Below, in pieces: positions 1 through 6,195 of a DNA stretch of 8,042 nt. The notes under the pieces are model-generated. The model saw nothing but the letters and a program-made list of their open reading frames with translations. It had not been told where the DNA came from and did no database searches. This stretch comes from Bdellovibrionaceae bacterium UBA5009 (GTDB lineage Bacteria > Bdellovibrionota > Bdellovibrionia > Bdellovibrionales > Bdellovibrionaceae). Every line of letters begins with the position of its first letter. The stretch's first letter is position 1. The translations under genes and the position numbers were made by a program. Location: the NCBI GenBank assembly GCA_002396665.1, contig DGYJ01000103.1, positions 4,459-12,500 on the forward strand. Direction: 5' to 3'.

Positions 1-3000
1 GAATTGTTTTAAAATATTCTCCCGATCCACATATACCCAAAAAGCAAGATTCCACTGTATAACGATTCGTGTTCACAATGTCTGTTGTCACATTCAGTTT
101 CATCTCTGGAATATCTAAAATATTTGTGACCACCGCTGTCGGATTTGCCCAGTTGCTTTTATAAACTAAGCTTGGCTTTACATCTTGACCAATTGATTTA
201 AACGACGGCAATGCAATCCCCGTACTTAACGAACCTTGACTGACATCCACTCCCGCCAAGTTTGGATTTTTAACTTCCATAATTAATGGCTTCACTGGCA
301 CAGCATAAAGTAAACTAAAATGTGAAATCCCAAAATTTGGCTTTGATTCTACTTTTGATCCATCATCAGAAACTGTAGCAATACCATCAATTTCCCACTT
401 CCCCGTAGAGCTGTTCATTGAGATCAAGAACATATCCGTTCCTGCTGGCAGTTCGTTTTCATTTGGCAATGTCACAGGGACACGCTGTTTGAATTTTAAC
501 CCAGAAGGCTCCATCGCTAAAACTGTATTTGGAACAGCGGCATCAGGAACCTGAATTGTTGTTTTATCACTTTGCACAATGGCTAAATTAATAGCCCCTG
601 CGCCCGCGCCATCCGGGAACACCGCTTGATCTGCAGGCACTTGGATTTCAACCCCAGGAGCATGCGTACTTGTTACTGTGGTCGATACGGATGGAGCGAT
701 AGGTGTTTCTGTTCGATCTAATAAAAGTGGGGCTAAGTAAACAGCCCGATCCAATACCTTTTGTTTATTAAAGCCAATATTTGTTTTAATTGTAGTAAAA
801 GAAAATTTTCGATTCGGCCCCGTCACTGTCTGCGGAATTGTTGAGCCATCTACAACTATCGTCTGATCACCGCTCGGAATATGATCAAGCACGAAAACAC
901 CATTGCCATCAGTTTGCACATTTGCTGCATTCCCGATCATCGTCACCGTAGCATTCGGAAGTGGATTGTTGTCCGTATCTTTGATGATGCCCGTTAATCT
1001 TGTGTCAGGCAGATAGTTCAAATTCACAGATTCGGTCTCGCCAGTACTTTCATCTGTTCCAATCACAGTAACACTTGTCAAAGGATCTAGTGAAATAACA
1101 AAACTACCATCCTGATTTGAATTCACTGAAGCACGATTAAAACTCAGCAGCCCCTCTCTTGCCGTCACCTTAATCCCTGGGCGTGAAGCCCATTGGCTAC
1201 CAACTATATTTAAATGCACTCCATCAATATCAGGAATAATTGAAATTAACGGCGCATTTAAAATTTTTGGCTTAATTTCAAAATTGACAAGCTGTTCAGT
1301 AATGTTTCCGGCCTCATCCAAAATCGCGAAATTAATTGATTGCGGCCCAGGCATTTGCGCATAGTATGTGCCACTAAAAGAAAGTCCATCTGGAGCCTGA
1401 TTTACAATAAGCCCATTTGCAGTAACAAAGACGATTTTTTCACTTACTTGACCAGAAATTGGGAATTGGATTTGATCTTTAATTTCACCTTCTGCTGGTG
1501 AAGTTGCTAAAAATGACGGTGCTATCGTATCGCGCTTAATAATTCTTTGAGCAACATTAGAAACATTTCCAGCATCATCCGTTGAAACTAATTCAATGAC
1601 GTTATCACCTTCAACATCTAAATTAACTTCCAGATCAAAATTTTTAGCAGTCGTACCTAAAACTTCAGTCCCATTAACTTTCACTACTGAATGCGCTGAA
1701 TTTTGCTCATTCACTGAAAATGGCAAGCTGTACATGACTTTGTTCGTTAACGCACCATCAGTCCCACCAATCGAAGCAATTGGTGCAATATTGTCTAAAA
1801 TCAGATTTATAGAAATATCTTTAGTTGAAATGTTTCCAGCAAGGTCTTCAGCCACAAGGTGAAAAACCGTTACCCCTTCAGCTTCTGCGGTCCACATATA
1901 GCTTCCCAATTGGCCATCGCCAATTAACGAAGCATCGCTACCTGAAACCTTAAGACTTTTTAAACTCTCGTTCGCAATAAACTCTAGATTGTACTGTTTG
2001 GGAAAGGTGTTTGTAAAAATGGATAGCGCAAAGTTTGGGTTGATAGTCGGAGCCACATTGTCATAAACCACGTTCGAAATCACAATCGGAGCAGTAACAT
2101 TCCCAAACTGATCCTGGGATCTGATTTCAACATTGTTTACACCATCAACTAAATCAAATGTGAATGCTTTTAAATTTGTTCCAATGGCCAAGTTGCCATT
2201 GATGTACACTTCACTAGATACGCTGGACTCATCTTGAACATCCACCGCAATAGTTTTTTGATTCGTAAAAGAATTGCTTTGTAAGCTCGACAAGATCACT
2301 GGCGCTGTGAAGTCATACTTCACACCCACTCGCTCAATGGAGACCTTCATTGAAGAAGTCGGTAGGCCTTTGTAATTCAAAGCTAGCTTATTTAAAGCGA
2401 TTGCTTTTAAGTAGGTCGTATAGACAGCTACATCTTTTGTGATGTCGTTACTATCGGTAATCGTTTTTCCGTTCCAAAGGACCTGTGCGGACTGAATCCG
2501 CATTGTATTTCGATAGATTGAATTTGTAATGTTCTGGTATTCGCAGCTTAAAATACTTAAAAGATTTCCAGTACAAGCAACACTATCATGGTTCTGACCA
2601 TCACCATTGATAATTTTTAATTGGTAAAGATCATTCAGTCTATTTTGTGCCACTGGAATTGTTTCTAAAACTTTGTTCAAAGCTAAAAGAGAACCACTGT
2701 AGATTTTTTCTGGAAAAAGTGTATCGTAAACAACCAACTGGCTATTTGCACTAATGGCTATGCTTTGACTTACAGAGGCTTTCTTGCCCAAAAGATCTGT
2801 CAGTGTGACTTTGATTAGAAAGGTTCCATCCTTTGCGTAGGTGTGTTCAGATTCTTGGGCCAAAACCTTTACCCCGTCACCGAACTCGATTTGTGTTGTT
2901 TGGATCATATTACTTTGTGAATAGGACCCAAGTGTCGACACAAAGATTTTTCGCAAATTCTGGGGGTCTGGATAACTAATATTTAGTTTAATCACGATAC

Positions 3001-3790
3001 CGTAGGGTGGCGCTGGTGGGACCACGATCTTTGGCTTAACATAGATTTCATTAGAAAATTCATTCTGCATTCCGCTAGCATCGGTAACTTTTAGCTTGGC
3101 CGTGTAAACACCTTCTTTAGCATAAGTGTGTGCAACAGAAACCCCAGTGGCTAGTGCAGAACCATCACCGAAATCCCATTGATACTGAAGTGCCGTGGTC
3201 TGGTCTTGATCGAAGGAATATCGACCACTGAATGTTACCTTGTAAGGAGCATTCCCAAGTATGCCGCTAACGCTAAACAGTGCCACTGGTGGGGACTGCG
3301 GCTGATCATAGCTTTCAATTGTAAGTCTTAAAAAAGCCGTGGCTTGACCTAAGACATCCACCGTCAACTTATCACCTGACTTGATCGCTAGGGGATACTC
3401 TGTGTAAGAAAAGTTTTTATTTATGGTGAGCGCAATTTTTTTACTATTTAAATAAAGAACAACGCCATCTAAGCGGGTCACATCAGTTGCCGATCTTTCG
3501 ACAAGATTGTCATACTGACATTGTTTTTTTGCTTCATCCAGGGTGTACAAATCACAGGCCTTCGAAAACCATGGACCAAAACTTCCATTTTGAATTTTAA
3601 GTTTGTATTTACCAGCGACTGAAGGATTTAAAATTTCAGTTGTGCGAAAGTATGCATTGTTCGGCGAGCGATACTCTTTTTCAGCCAGAACCACTTCGGC
3701 GCGAACAACTACATTAAATAAAAAAATGATTAGAAAGAAAACAACAAATGTAACAACTGAATAGCTTTTACTGGATGATGATGGTTTCAC
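1..3790 (-). CDS. Giant exported PKD/Ig-like/RHS-type protein, N-terminal 1263 codons (3' end beyond window)
   Basis: The open frame runs without a stop from 3790 to the left edge, so the protein is incomplete. The start is GTG at 3790: an in-frame TAG at 3802-3800 rules out anything further upstream except an adjacent TTG (3793), and AGGGGGA (3801-3795) is well spaced for the GTG. Residues 8-31 form a signal peptide with a strong hydrophobic core and a probable cut after VRA31. Next come a cysteine-containing domain (62-162), PKD 1 (about 167-239, WDFGDG at 205-210), PKD 2 (about 258-330, IEFGDG at 301-306), a second copy of the cysteine domain (389-490), four Ig-like repeats (493-845), a carboxypeptidase-regulatory-like fold (931-982), and a ZU5-like segment (about 1042-1160, ending in HFS). 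From residue 1182 the pattern GSLSTGIALPSFKSIG, followed by LVYKSNWANP, resembles the lead-in to RHS/YD-repeat shells of large bacterial and teneurin-like proteins. A surface or secreted giant, possibly a toxin carrier or adhesin, is inferred. The decisive C-terminus is not in the window. Confidence 0.88.
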   Translation of the reverse strand, partial: MKPSSSSKSYSVVTFVVFFLIIFLFNVVVRAEVVLAEKEYRSPNNAYFRTTEILNPSVAGKYKLKIQNGSFGPWFSKACDLYTLDEAKKQCQYDNLVERSATDVTRLDGVVLYLNSKKIALTINKNFSYTEYPLAIKSGDKLTVDVLGQATAFLRLTIESYDQPQSPPVALFSVSGILGNAPYKVTFSGRYSFDQDQTTALQYQWDFGDGSALATGVSVAHTYAKEGVYTAKLKVTDASGMQNEFSNEIYVKPKIVVPPAPPYGIVIKLNISYPDPQNLRKIFVSTLGSYSQSNMIQTTQIEFGDGVKVLAQESEHTYAKDGTFLIKVTLTDLLGKKASVSQSIAISANSQLVVYDTLFPEKIYSGSLLALNKVLETIPVAQNRLNDLYQLKIINGDGQNHDSVACTGNLLSILSCEYQNITNSIYRNTMRIQSAQVLWNGKTITDSNDITKDVAVYTTYLKAIALNKLALNYKGLPTSSMKVSIERVGVKYDFTAPVILSSLQSNSFTNQKTIAVDVQDESSVSSEVYINGNLAIGTNLKAFTFDLVDGVNNVEIRSQDQFGNVTAPIVISNVVYDNVAPTINPNFALSIFTNTFPKQYNLEFIANESLKSLKVSGSDASLIGDGQLGSYMWTAEAEGVTVFHLVAEDLAGNISTKDISINLILDNIAPIASIGGTDGALTNKVMYSLPFSVNEQNSAHSVVKVNGTEVLGTTAKNFDLEVNLDVEGDNVIELVSTDDAGNVSNVAQRIIKRDTIAPSFLATSPAEGEIKDQIQFPISGQVSEKIVFVTANGLIVNQAPDGLSFSGTYYAQMPGPQSINFAILDEAGNITEQLVNFEIKPKILNAPLISIIPDIDGVHLNIVGSQWASRPGIKVTAREGLLSFNRASVNSNQDGSFVISLDPLTSVTVIGTDESTGETESVNLNYLPDTRLTGIIKDTDNNPLPNATVTMIGNAANVQTDGNGVFVLDHIPSGDQTIVVDGSTIPQTVTGPNRKFSFTTIKTNIGFNKQKVLDRAVYLAPLLLDRTETPIAPSVSTTVTSTHAPGVEIQVPADQAVFPDGAGAGAINLAIVQSDKTTIQVPDAAVPNTVLAMEPSGLKFKQRVPVTLPNENELPAGTDMFLISMNSSTGKWEIDGIATVSDDGSKVESKPNFGISHFSLLYAVPVKPLIMEVKNPNLAGVDVSQGSLSTGIALPSFKSIGQDVKPSLVYKSNWANPTAVVTNILDIPEMKLNVTTDIVNTNRYTVESCFLGICGSGEYFKTI
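1256..2314 (-). repeat. Four tandem bacterial Ig-like repeats in the giant protein
   Basis: Four units of about 85-90 residues start with D-x-x-AP at residues 493, 577, 666 and 754 (DFTAP, DNVAP, DNIAP, DTIAP). Each ends near a (D/E)xxGN turn, such as DQFGN, EDLAGN, DDAGN and DEAGN. This is the usual signature of stacked bacterial Ig-like beta-sandwich domains that act as stalks in exported proteins. The DNA itself is not tandemly repeated, so the units are old. Confidence 0.75.
2321..2626 (-). repeat. Second copy of a duplicated ~100-residue cysteine domain in the giant protein
   Basis: Residues 389-490 repeat the layout of residues 62-162 (3305-3607). Both begin Y-x-LKI-x-NG and both carry an AC...C-x-Y-x-N block (C79/C91 and C406/C416). 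Both then have a V-x-x-N-x-K-x-I strand, a block around a Y-x-x-x-I motif, and an ending close to IES/IER. The copies are divergent, so this is an old protein-level duplication and not a recent DNA repeat. I do not recognise the domain. The paired cysteines in an exported protein suggest a disulphide. Confidence 0.6.
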
Positions 3791-4084
3791 CAAATCCCCC
3801 TACGTTCCAATGGACGGTTAAATATGACTAAACCATCGGAGTTTTGAGATGGGACTTAAGTCGATCAACTAAGCCAAACTGTTTCAAAACAAGAAATAAG
3901 ATTTGGAAACTAAATGAATTTCACTGAATTCAATTCAAAAGGAGGCAGTTGCCATCTTAAAAACCTACAAGCTCGATTTAAGAACTACTTCAATTTACTC
4001 TTCATTTCAGTTTGAGACTTTCACTGGATAGCGGCAACTTTAAAAATATTCAATTTTATTACTTTATGCATAAATCTTGCTAAT

Positions 4085-4115
4085 TTGTTAAGCATTTCGA
4101 TTCGCAATTTATTAT
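4085..4115 (+). promoter_or_regulatory. Possible sigma-70-like promoter for the small XRE gene
   Basis: TTGTTA (4085-4090) is followed after 19 bases by TATTAT (4110-4115), in very AT-rich sequence. The spacing is longer than ideal and AT-rich DNA gives such matches easily. If it is used, transcription would start near 4122. That would place the TTG at 4120 at the transcript's very 5' end and favour the ATG at 4171 as the start. Confidence 0.3.
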
Positions 4116-4151
4116 TAAATTGAAAAAAGCAACTTCATCATTTAATATTTT

Positions 4152-4167
4152 TTCACCAAATGGTGAA
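4152..4167. promoter_or_regulatory. Inverted repeat TTCACC-N4-GGTGAA before the XRE start: candidate operator or RBS hairpin
   Basis: A perfect 6-bp inverted repeat with a 4-base centre (TTCACC AAAT GGTGAA) ends three bases before the ATG at 4171. The right arm contains GGTGA, which is the only SD-like sequence for that ATG. It could be a dimer binding site for autoregulation by the XRE protein, or an RNA hairpin that hides the ribosome site. The sequence alone does not separate these. Confidence 0.45.
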
Positions 4168-4170
4168 TTT

Positions 4171-4440
4171 ATGATAAATAGCGAGCCTTTTTATATTTAT
4201 TTAAAAAAACAACGAATCAAAGTTGGCCTTAACCAAACGCATCTCGCCCAAGCATTAAAAGTGGCATCATCGACTATTTGCTATATTGAGGCCGGAAATT
4301 ATAGCAGATTCCCGTTGGACAAAGTTTTGTCCCTGGCAAAAGTGTTACGCATTGATCAAGATCAGTTCGCATCACTATGGGTTGATGCGGCTTTAGATGA
4401 ACAACGTATAAAAATGCATGCAAAAATTTATAAACTGTAA
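4171..4440 (+). CDS. Small XRE-family HTH transcriptional regulator
   Basis: This is an 89-residue protein that is essentially one helix-turn-helix domain of the Cro/CI (XRE) type, so it is probably a cytoplasmic DNA-binding dimer. The HTH spans about residues 8-70, with helix 2 at NQTHLAQALKV (21-31), the recognition helix at ASSTICYIEAG (32-42) and the usual closing helices at PLDKVLSLAKVLRID (48-62). The start chosen is ATG 4171, which has GGTGA four bases upstream. An in-frame TTG at 4120 would add 17 residues (106 total) but has no ribosome site, and the added residues lie outside the HTH fold. No effector domain is present. The gene converges on the minus-strand gene ending at 4428, with a 13-bp tail-to-tail overlap. 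Its target is unknown; autoregulation through 4152-4167 is plausible. Confidence 0.85.
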   Translation: MINSEPFYIYLKKQRIKVGLNQTHLAQALKVASSTICYIEAGNYSRFPLDKVLSLAKVLRIDQDQFASLWVDAALDEQRIKMHAKIYKL

Positions 4441-5162
4441 TCAGGAACTATTTTAAAACTCAATGTCCTAAGATCATGAAGCTTCATTAAATGCAAGCCA
4501 CCCACGAATTCATTTTTAAGATTATAAACAGGTGAATAAAGCAATGATTCGACCTCGCAACAATAGGGACTATCTCCGTACAACTCCTTCACCGTATGTT
4601 GCTCGACAGGCTTCAGAACAGGCAACTTCACCTGTCCAGAATAAATTCCCGTCACCACTTCCATTTGTTTTTTAAGGACATTTTCTGACCTTGCGAACAA
4701 GTTACGCCAATCACTGGTTTCGAGGGTTTTAAGACCATAGGAAGTGGTCTCTAGCCAATCTGGACTGCGGTAGATTTGCAAAAAGTGCCGATCATAAATC
4801 TCTGCATAGACATTTGGGCCCATTAATTCAAAAATTTCGTCTTCACAGGGAAATGATAAGCCATACATAAAGGCAAAGGCCTCAAGACTTTTCGCCCTAT
4901 CTCGAAGTGAATAGCCATCAGAGATCATTTTAAAACAATGATTGTAATATTTCGAAAAATTTAAAATTTTCTGTGCCTGAAGCTCTTTCGGTAGACTTTC
5001 AAAACCTTGACGTGCTTTAATTTCTGATTCCGCAGATTCTAAAGCAACATTCACTTTTTCAGTTTGTCGAAGGTAATTCGTAAACAAATCGACTTGTTCA
5101 GAATAGAAATCAAAACTACTTAAATTGTATTTTTTTTCTAACTGCTCGGGCGAAACTAACAT
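4428..5162 (-). CDS. Unrecognised 244-residue protein, possible sensor/effector partner of the upstream XRE proteins
   Basis: This is the last gene of the three-gene minus-strand operon. Its ATG (5162) overlaps the stop of the preceding XRE gene by 7 bp, and AAGGA lies three bases upstream, so translation is probably coupled. No signal peptide or membrane segment is visible, so it is probably cytoplasmic. I do not recognise the family. The N-terminal half is alpha-helical (about residues 1-110). The C-terminal half (about 125-240) has aromatic and charged blocks (EIYDRHFLQIYRSPDW, LETSDWRNLFARSE) and a SPVYNLKNEFVGG turn near 210-222, reminiscent of PAS- or MmyB-like ligand-binding domains of XRE regulators. 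That resemblance is by eye and weak. An effector domain split from its HTH subunit would explain both the overlap and the operon, but this is inference. A frameshift that separated one ancestral HTH-sensor protein is an alternative. Confidence 0.85.
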   Translation of the reverse strand: MLVSPEQLEKKYNLSSFDFYSEQVDLFTNYLRQTEKVNVALESAESEIKARQGFESLPKELQAQKILNFSKYYNHCFKMISDGYSLRDRAKSLEAFAFMYGLSFPCEDEIFELMGPNVYAEIYDRHFLQIYRSPDWLETTSYGLKTLETSDWRNLFARSENVLKKQMEVVTGIYSGQVKLPVLKPVEQHTVKELYGDSPYCCEVESLLYSPVYNLKNEFVGGLHLMKLHDLRTLSFKIVPDYSL

Positions 5163-5533
5163 TCATCCTTATCGCTACAGGGGGGCTTTCCCATATCTGG
5201 GATCTCCCGTTTGCCTTGTAGCGATAGCACATTGTCGGTTTCATGCAAATTATTTTTATGTTTCACTGTTGGATTGGTAAAATCTTCCCCATTCCTCTGA
5301 CCCGGAAAAAAGCACAAAAATGCTATAAATTGATAATAGAAAAATTCCTTCGTATCCATTGAAAGCGCTTTTATAAACTTAGTCGTATCCCTGATTGGCA
5401 TTTTCTCTGGAAGCTCCTCAAATCGAATATACTCAACTGCCGTAACCCCCGCCCGCTGGGACACATATTCGACAGAAAAATCCTTTTTCACCCGAATAGA
5501 CTTAATATAGCGACTAAGAAGTGACCTACTCAT
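5156..5533 (-). CDS. XRE-like HTH protein with low-complexity C-terminal tail
   Basis: This is a 125-residue protein and the middle gene of the operon. Its ATG overlaps the preceding TGA (ATGA, 5530-5533) and AGG lies five bases upstream. Residues 6-66 fit an XRE fold: LLSRYIKSIRVKKDFSVEYV for helices 1-2, AGVTAVEYIRFEE for the recognition region, then TKFIKALSMDTKEFF for the closing helices. It lacks the usual conserved Q at the start of helix 2 (the position has S or V), so the match is divergent. An aromatic patch at 64-76 (FFYYQFIAFLCFF) may be a dimer or partner interface. The tail (77-125) is polar, rich in N, K, D and P, and looks disordered. Its last codons also encode the 10-bp stem at 5170-5226. 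A DNA-binding partner for the 244-residue protein downstream is inferred from the overlap and order. Confidence 0.8.
   Translation of the reverse strand: MSRSLLSRYIKSIRVKKDFSVEYVSQRAGVTAVEYIRFEELPEKMPIRDTTKFIKALSMDTKEFFYYQFIAFLCFFPGQRNGEDFTNPTVKHKNNLHETDNVLSLQGKREIPDMGKPPCSDKDEC
5170..5226 (-). promoter_or_regulatory. mRNA stem structure abutting the ribosome site of the third operon gene
   Basis: A perfect 10-bp inverted repeat, TATCGCTACA (5170-5179) and TGTAGCGATA (5217-5226), encloses a second 5-bp hairpin, TCCCA-TATC-TGGGA (5189-5202). In the minus-strand transcript the outer stem ends directly against the AGGA ribosome site of the gene starting at 5162. It lies inside the coding sequence for the tail of the upstream XRE protein. 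A role in translational coupling or controlled access to the ribosome site is inferred. Confidence 0.5.
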
Positions 5534-6051
5534 AGATGCCTACTTTTTCTAAGGCTTTTTCTTTTCGTGTAGCCCGCCTTGGCCTCTTTTAAAATCTCAT
5601 TGAGTTCGACATTGAAGGCCTTTTCGCGCCTAGGGGCTTCAAAAAGTTCACGTTCCAGTATCTGCAGTACATTTTTCCAACCGCCAAGCCCGACGACACA
5701 ATTTTGCAAATGCCTATAGTCTGAATCTGTTAACTGGGACAATGAGCTTGCTTGCCTCTGAAAGTCTGACAAGGCTCTAACAAATATATCCATATATTCA
5801 AATTTCGAAAGCCTTTGATCATAGGAGGCCTGCGACTGCGTTAAGTCCTCCACCTGCAGGCGAAGTCCTTTTGCAATTATTCCAATGATTTTTGCGCCCA
5901 TCTGGCGCTCTCCGTGAATATACTCTTGAAGTCGCTGAACTGGGATTTTACAAGACCTACTCAGTTCATAGAGCGAGATTTTTTTGGCATTCAAATGAAG
6001 TAAAATACTTTTGGCCACCGCGTCACCAACAGTTTCTTCGACTAATTTCAA
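5530..6051 (-). CDS. XRE-family HTH transcriptional regulator, first gene of the minus-strand operon
   Basis: With the start at TTG 6051 the protein has 173 residues. That TTG has an excellent ribosome site, TAAAGGAG at 6065-6058, six bases upstream. A longer reading from TTG 6087 (185 residues) has only a weak GGA nearby. Residues 16-70 form a good Cro/CI-type HTH: SLYELSRSCKIPVQRLQEYI covers helices 2-3, with an HGERQ turn and GAKIIGIIAKGLRLQVEDL closing the fold. The remaining ~100 residues are helical, unrecognised and end in a basic tail (K/R-rich from about 155). The gene heads an operon with ATGA coupling to the next gene and is divergent from the acyltransferase/diiron pair. That position makes it the obvious candidate regulator of the shared 6052-6195 region; this is inference. 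Confidence 0.85.
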   Translation of the reverse strand: MKLVEETVGDAVAKSILLHLNAKKISLYELSRSCKIPVQRLQEYIHGERQMGAKIIGIIAKGLRLQVEDLTQSQASYDQRLSKFEYMDIFVRALSDFQRQASSLSQLTDSDYRHLQNCVVGLGGWKNVLQILERELFEAPRREKAFNVELNEILKEAKAGYTKRKSLRKSRHL

Positions 6052-6057
6052 ATTGAG

Positions 6058-6065
6058 CTCCTTTA
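6058..6065 (-). promoter_or_regulatory. Ribosome binding site that sets the TTG start at 6051
   Basis: TAAAGGAG in the minus-strand reading, six bases before TTG 6051. It lies inside the longer reading that would begin at TTG 6087, and argues for the shorter protein. Confidence 0.6.
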
Positions 6066-6121
6066 CAAAGCATGTCGCTTTAGACAAAGATCCAGACTTA
6101 TTATTAAAAAATCAACCTTTT

Positions 6122-6150
6122 TTGCCTATTCAGTGAAAATCCACTAATGT
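6122..6150 (+). promoter_or_regulatory. Probable sigma-70-like promoter of the acyltransferase/diiron operon
   Basis: TTGCCT (6122-6127), a 17-base spacer and TAATGT (6145-6150) give a reasonable -35/-10 pair. The predicted start of transcription is near 6157, leaving a leader of about 40 bases to ATG 6196. It lies in the short region shared with the divergent XRE operon. Confidence 0.45.
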
Positions 6151-6157
6151 TTTTTTA

Positions 6158-6174
6158 AATCAAAGTAATTGATT
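6158..6174. promoter_or_regulatory. Inverted repeat AATCAA-N5-TTGATT, candidate operator
   Basis: A perfect 6-bp inverted repeat with a 5-base centre (AATCAA AGTAA TTGATT) sits at the predicted transcription start of the plus-strand operon. The left half-site occurs again as AAATCAA at 6109-6115, just upstream of the -35 box. Size and symmetry suit an XRE dimer, and the divergent operon encodes two such proteins. Binding is inferred only. Confidence 0.4.
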
Positions 6175-6195
6175 AACACAACACAAAGGATGCCC

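Larger units (their letters stand above)
3791..4170. other. Divergent intergenic region between the giant protein gene and the small XRE gene
   Basis: No convincing gene lies here. It must hold the promoter of the giant gene (minus strand) and of the XRE gene (plus strand). Visible items are AGGGGGA (3801-3795, minus), which is the ribosome site of the giant gene; a strong but apparently orphan AAAAGGAGG at 3937-3945 on the plus strand; TTTCACTGAAT at 3919-3929 and TTTCACTGGAT at 4019-4029, exactly 100 bases apart; an AT-rich stretch at 4040-4120; and the inverted repeat at 4152-4167. Confidence 0.7.

Noticed and set aside
1596..1862. An 88-codon plus-strand open frame with an ATG
   Set aside because: It lies wholly antisense to the well-supported giant protein gene, over its Ig-like repeats, has no ribosome site and gives a Ser/Thr-rich sequence typical of a shadow frame.
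3947..4039. 7-bp inverted repeat AGTTGCC / GGCAACT in the intergenic region
   Set aside because: The arms are short and 79 bases apart, with nothing else supporting a structured RNA.
3785..4161. Shared 11-mer TTTCACCAAAT at 3785-3795 and 4151-4161 as a common operator
   Set aside because: The first copy is explained by the start codons and leader of the giant gene and lacks the inverted repeat. A single shared 11-mer is expected by chance in 8 kb.
4120..4170. TTG 4120 as the start of the small XRE protein (106 residues)
   Set aside because: There is no ribosome site, the extra 17 residues lie outside the HTH fold, and a possible -10 box at 4110-4115 would leave no leader. ATG 4171 is preferred, though not proven.
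6169..6195. TTG 6169 as the start of the acyltransferase-like protein
   Set aside because: It has no ribosome site and sits within the inverted repeat at 6158-6174. ATG 6196 has AAAGGA at good spacing.
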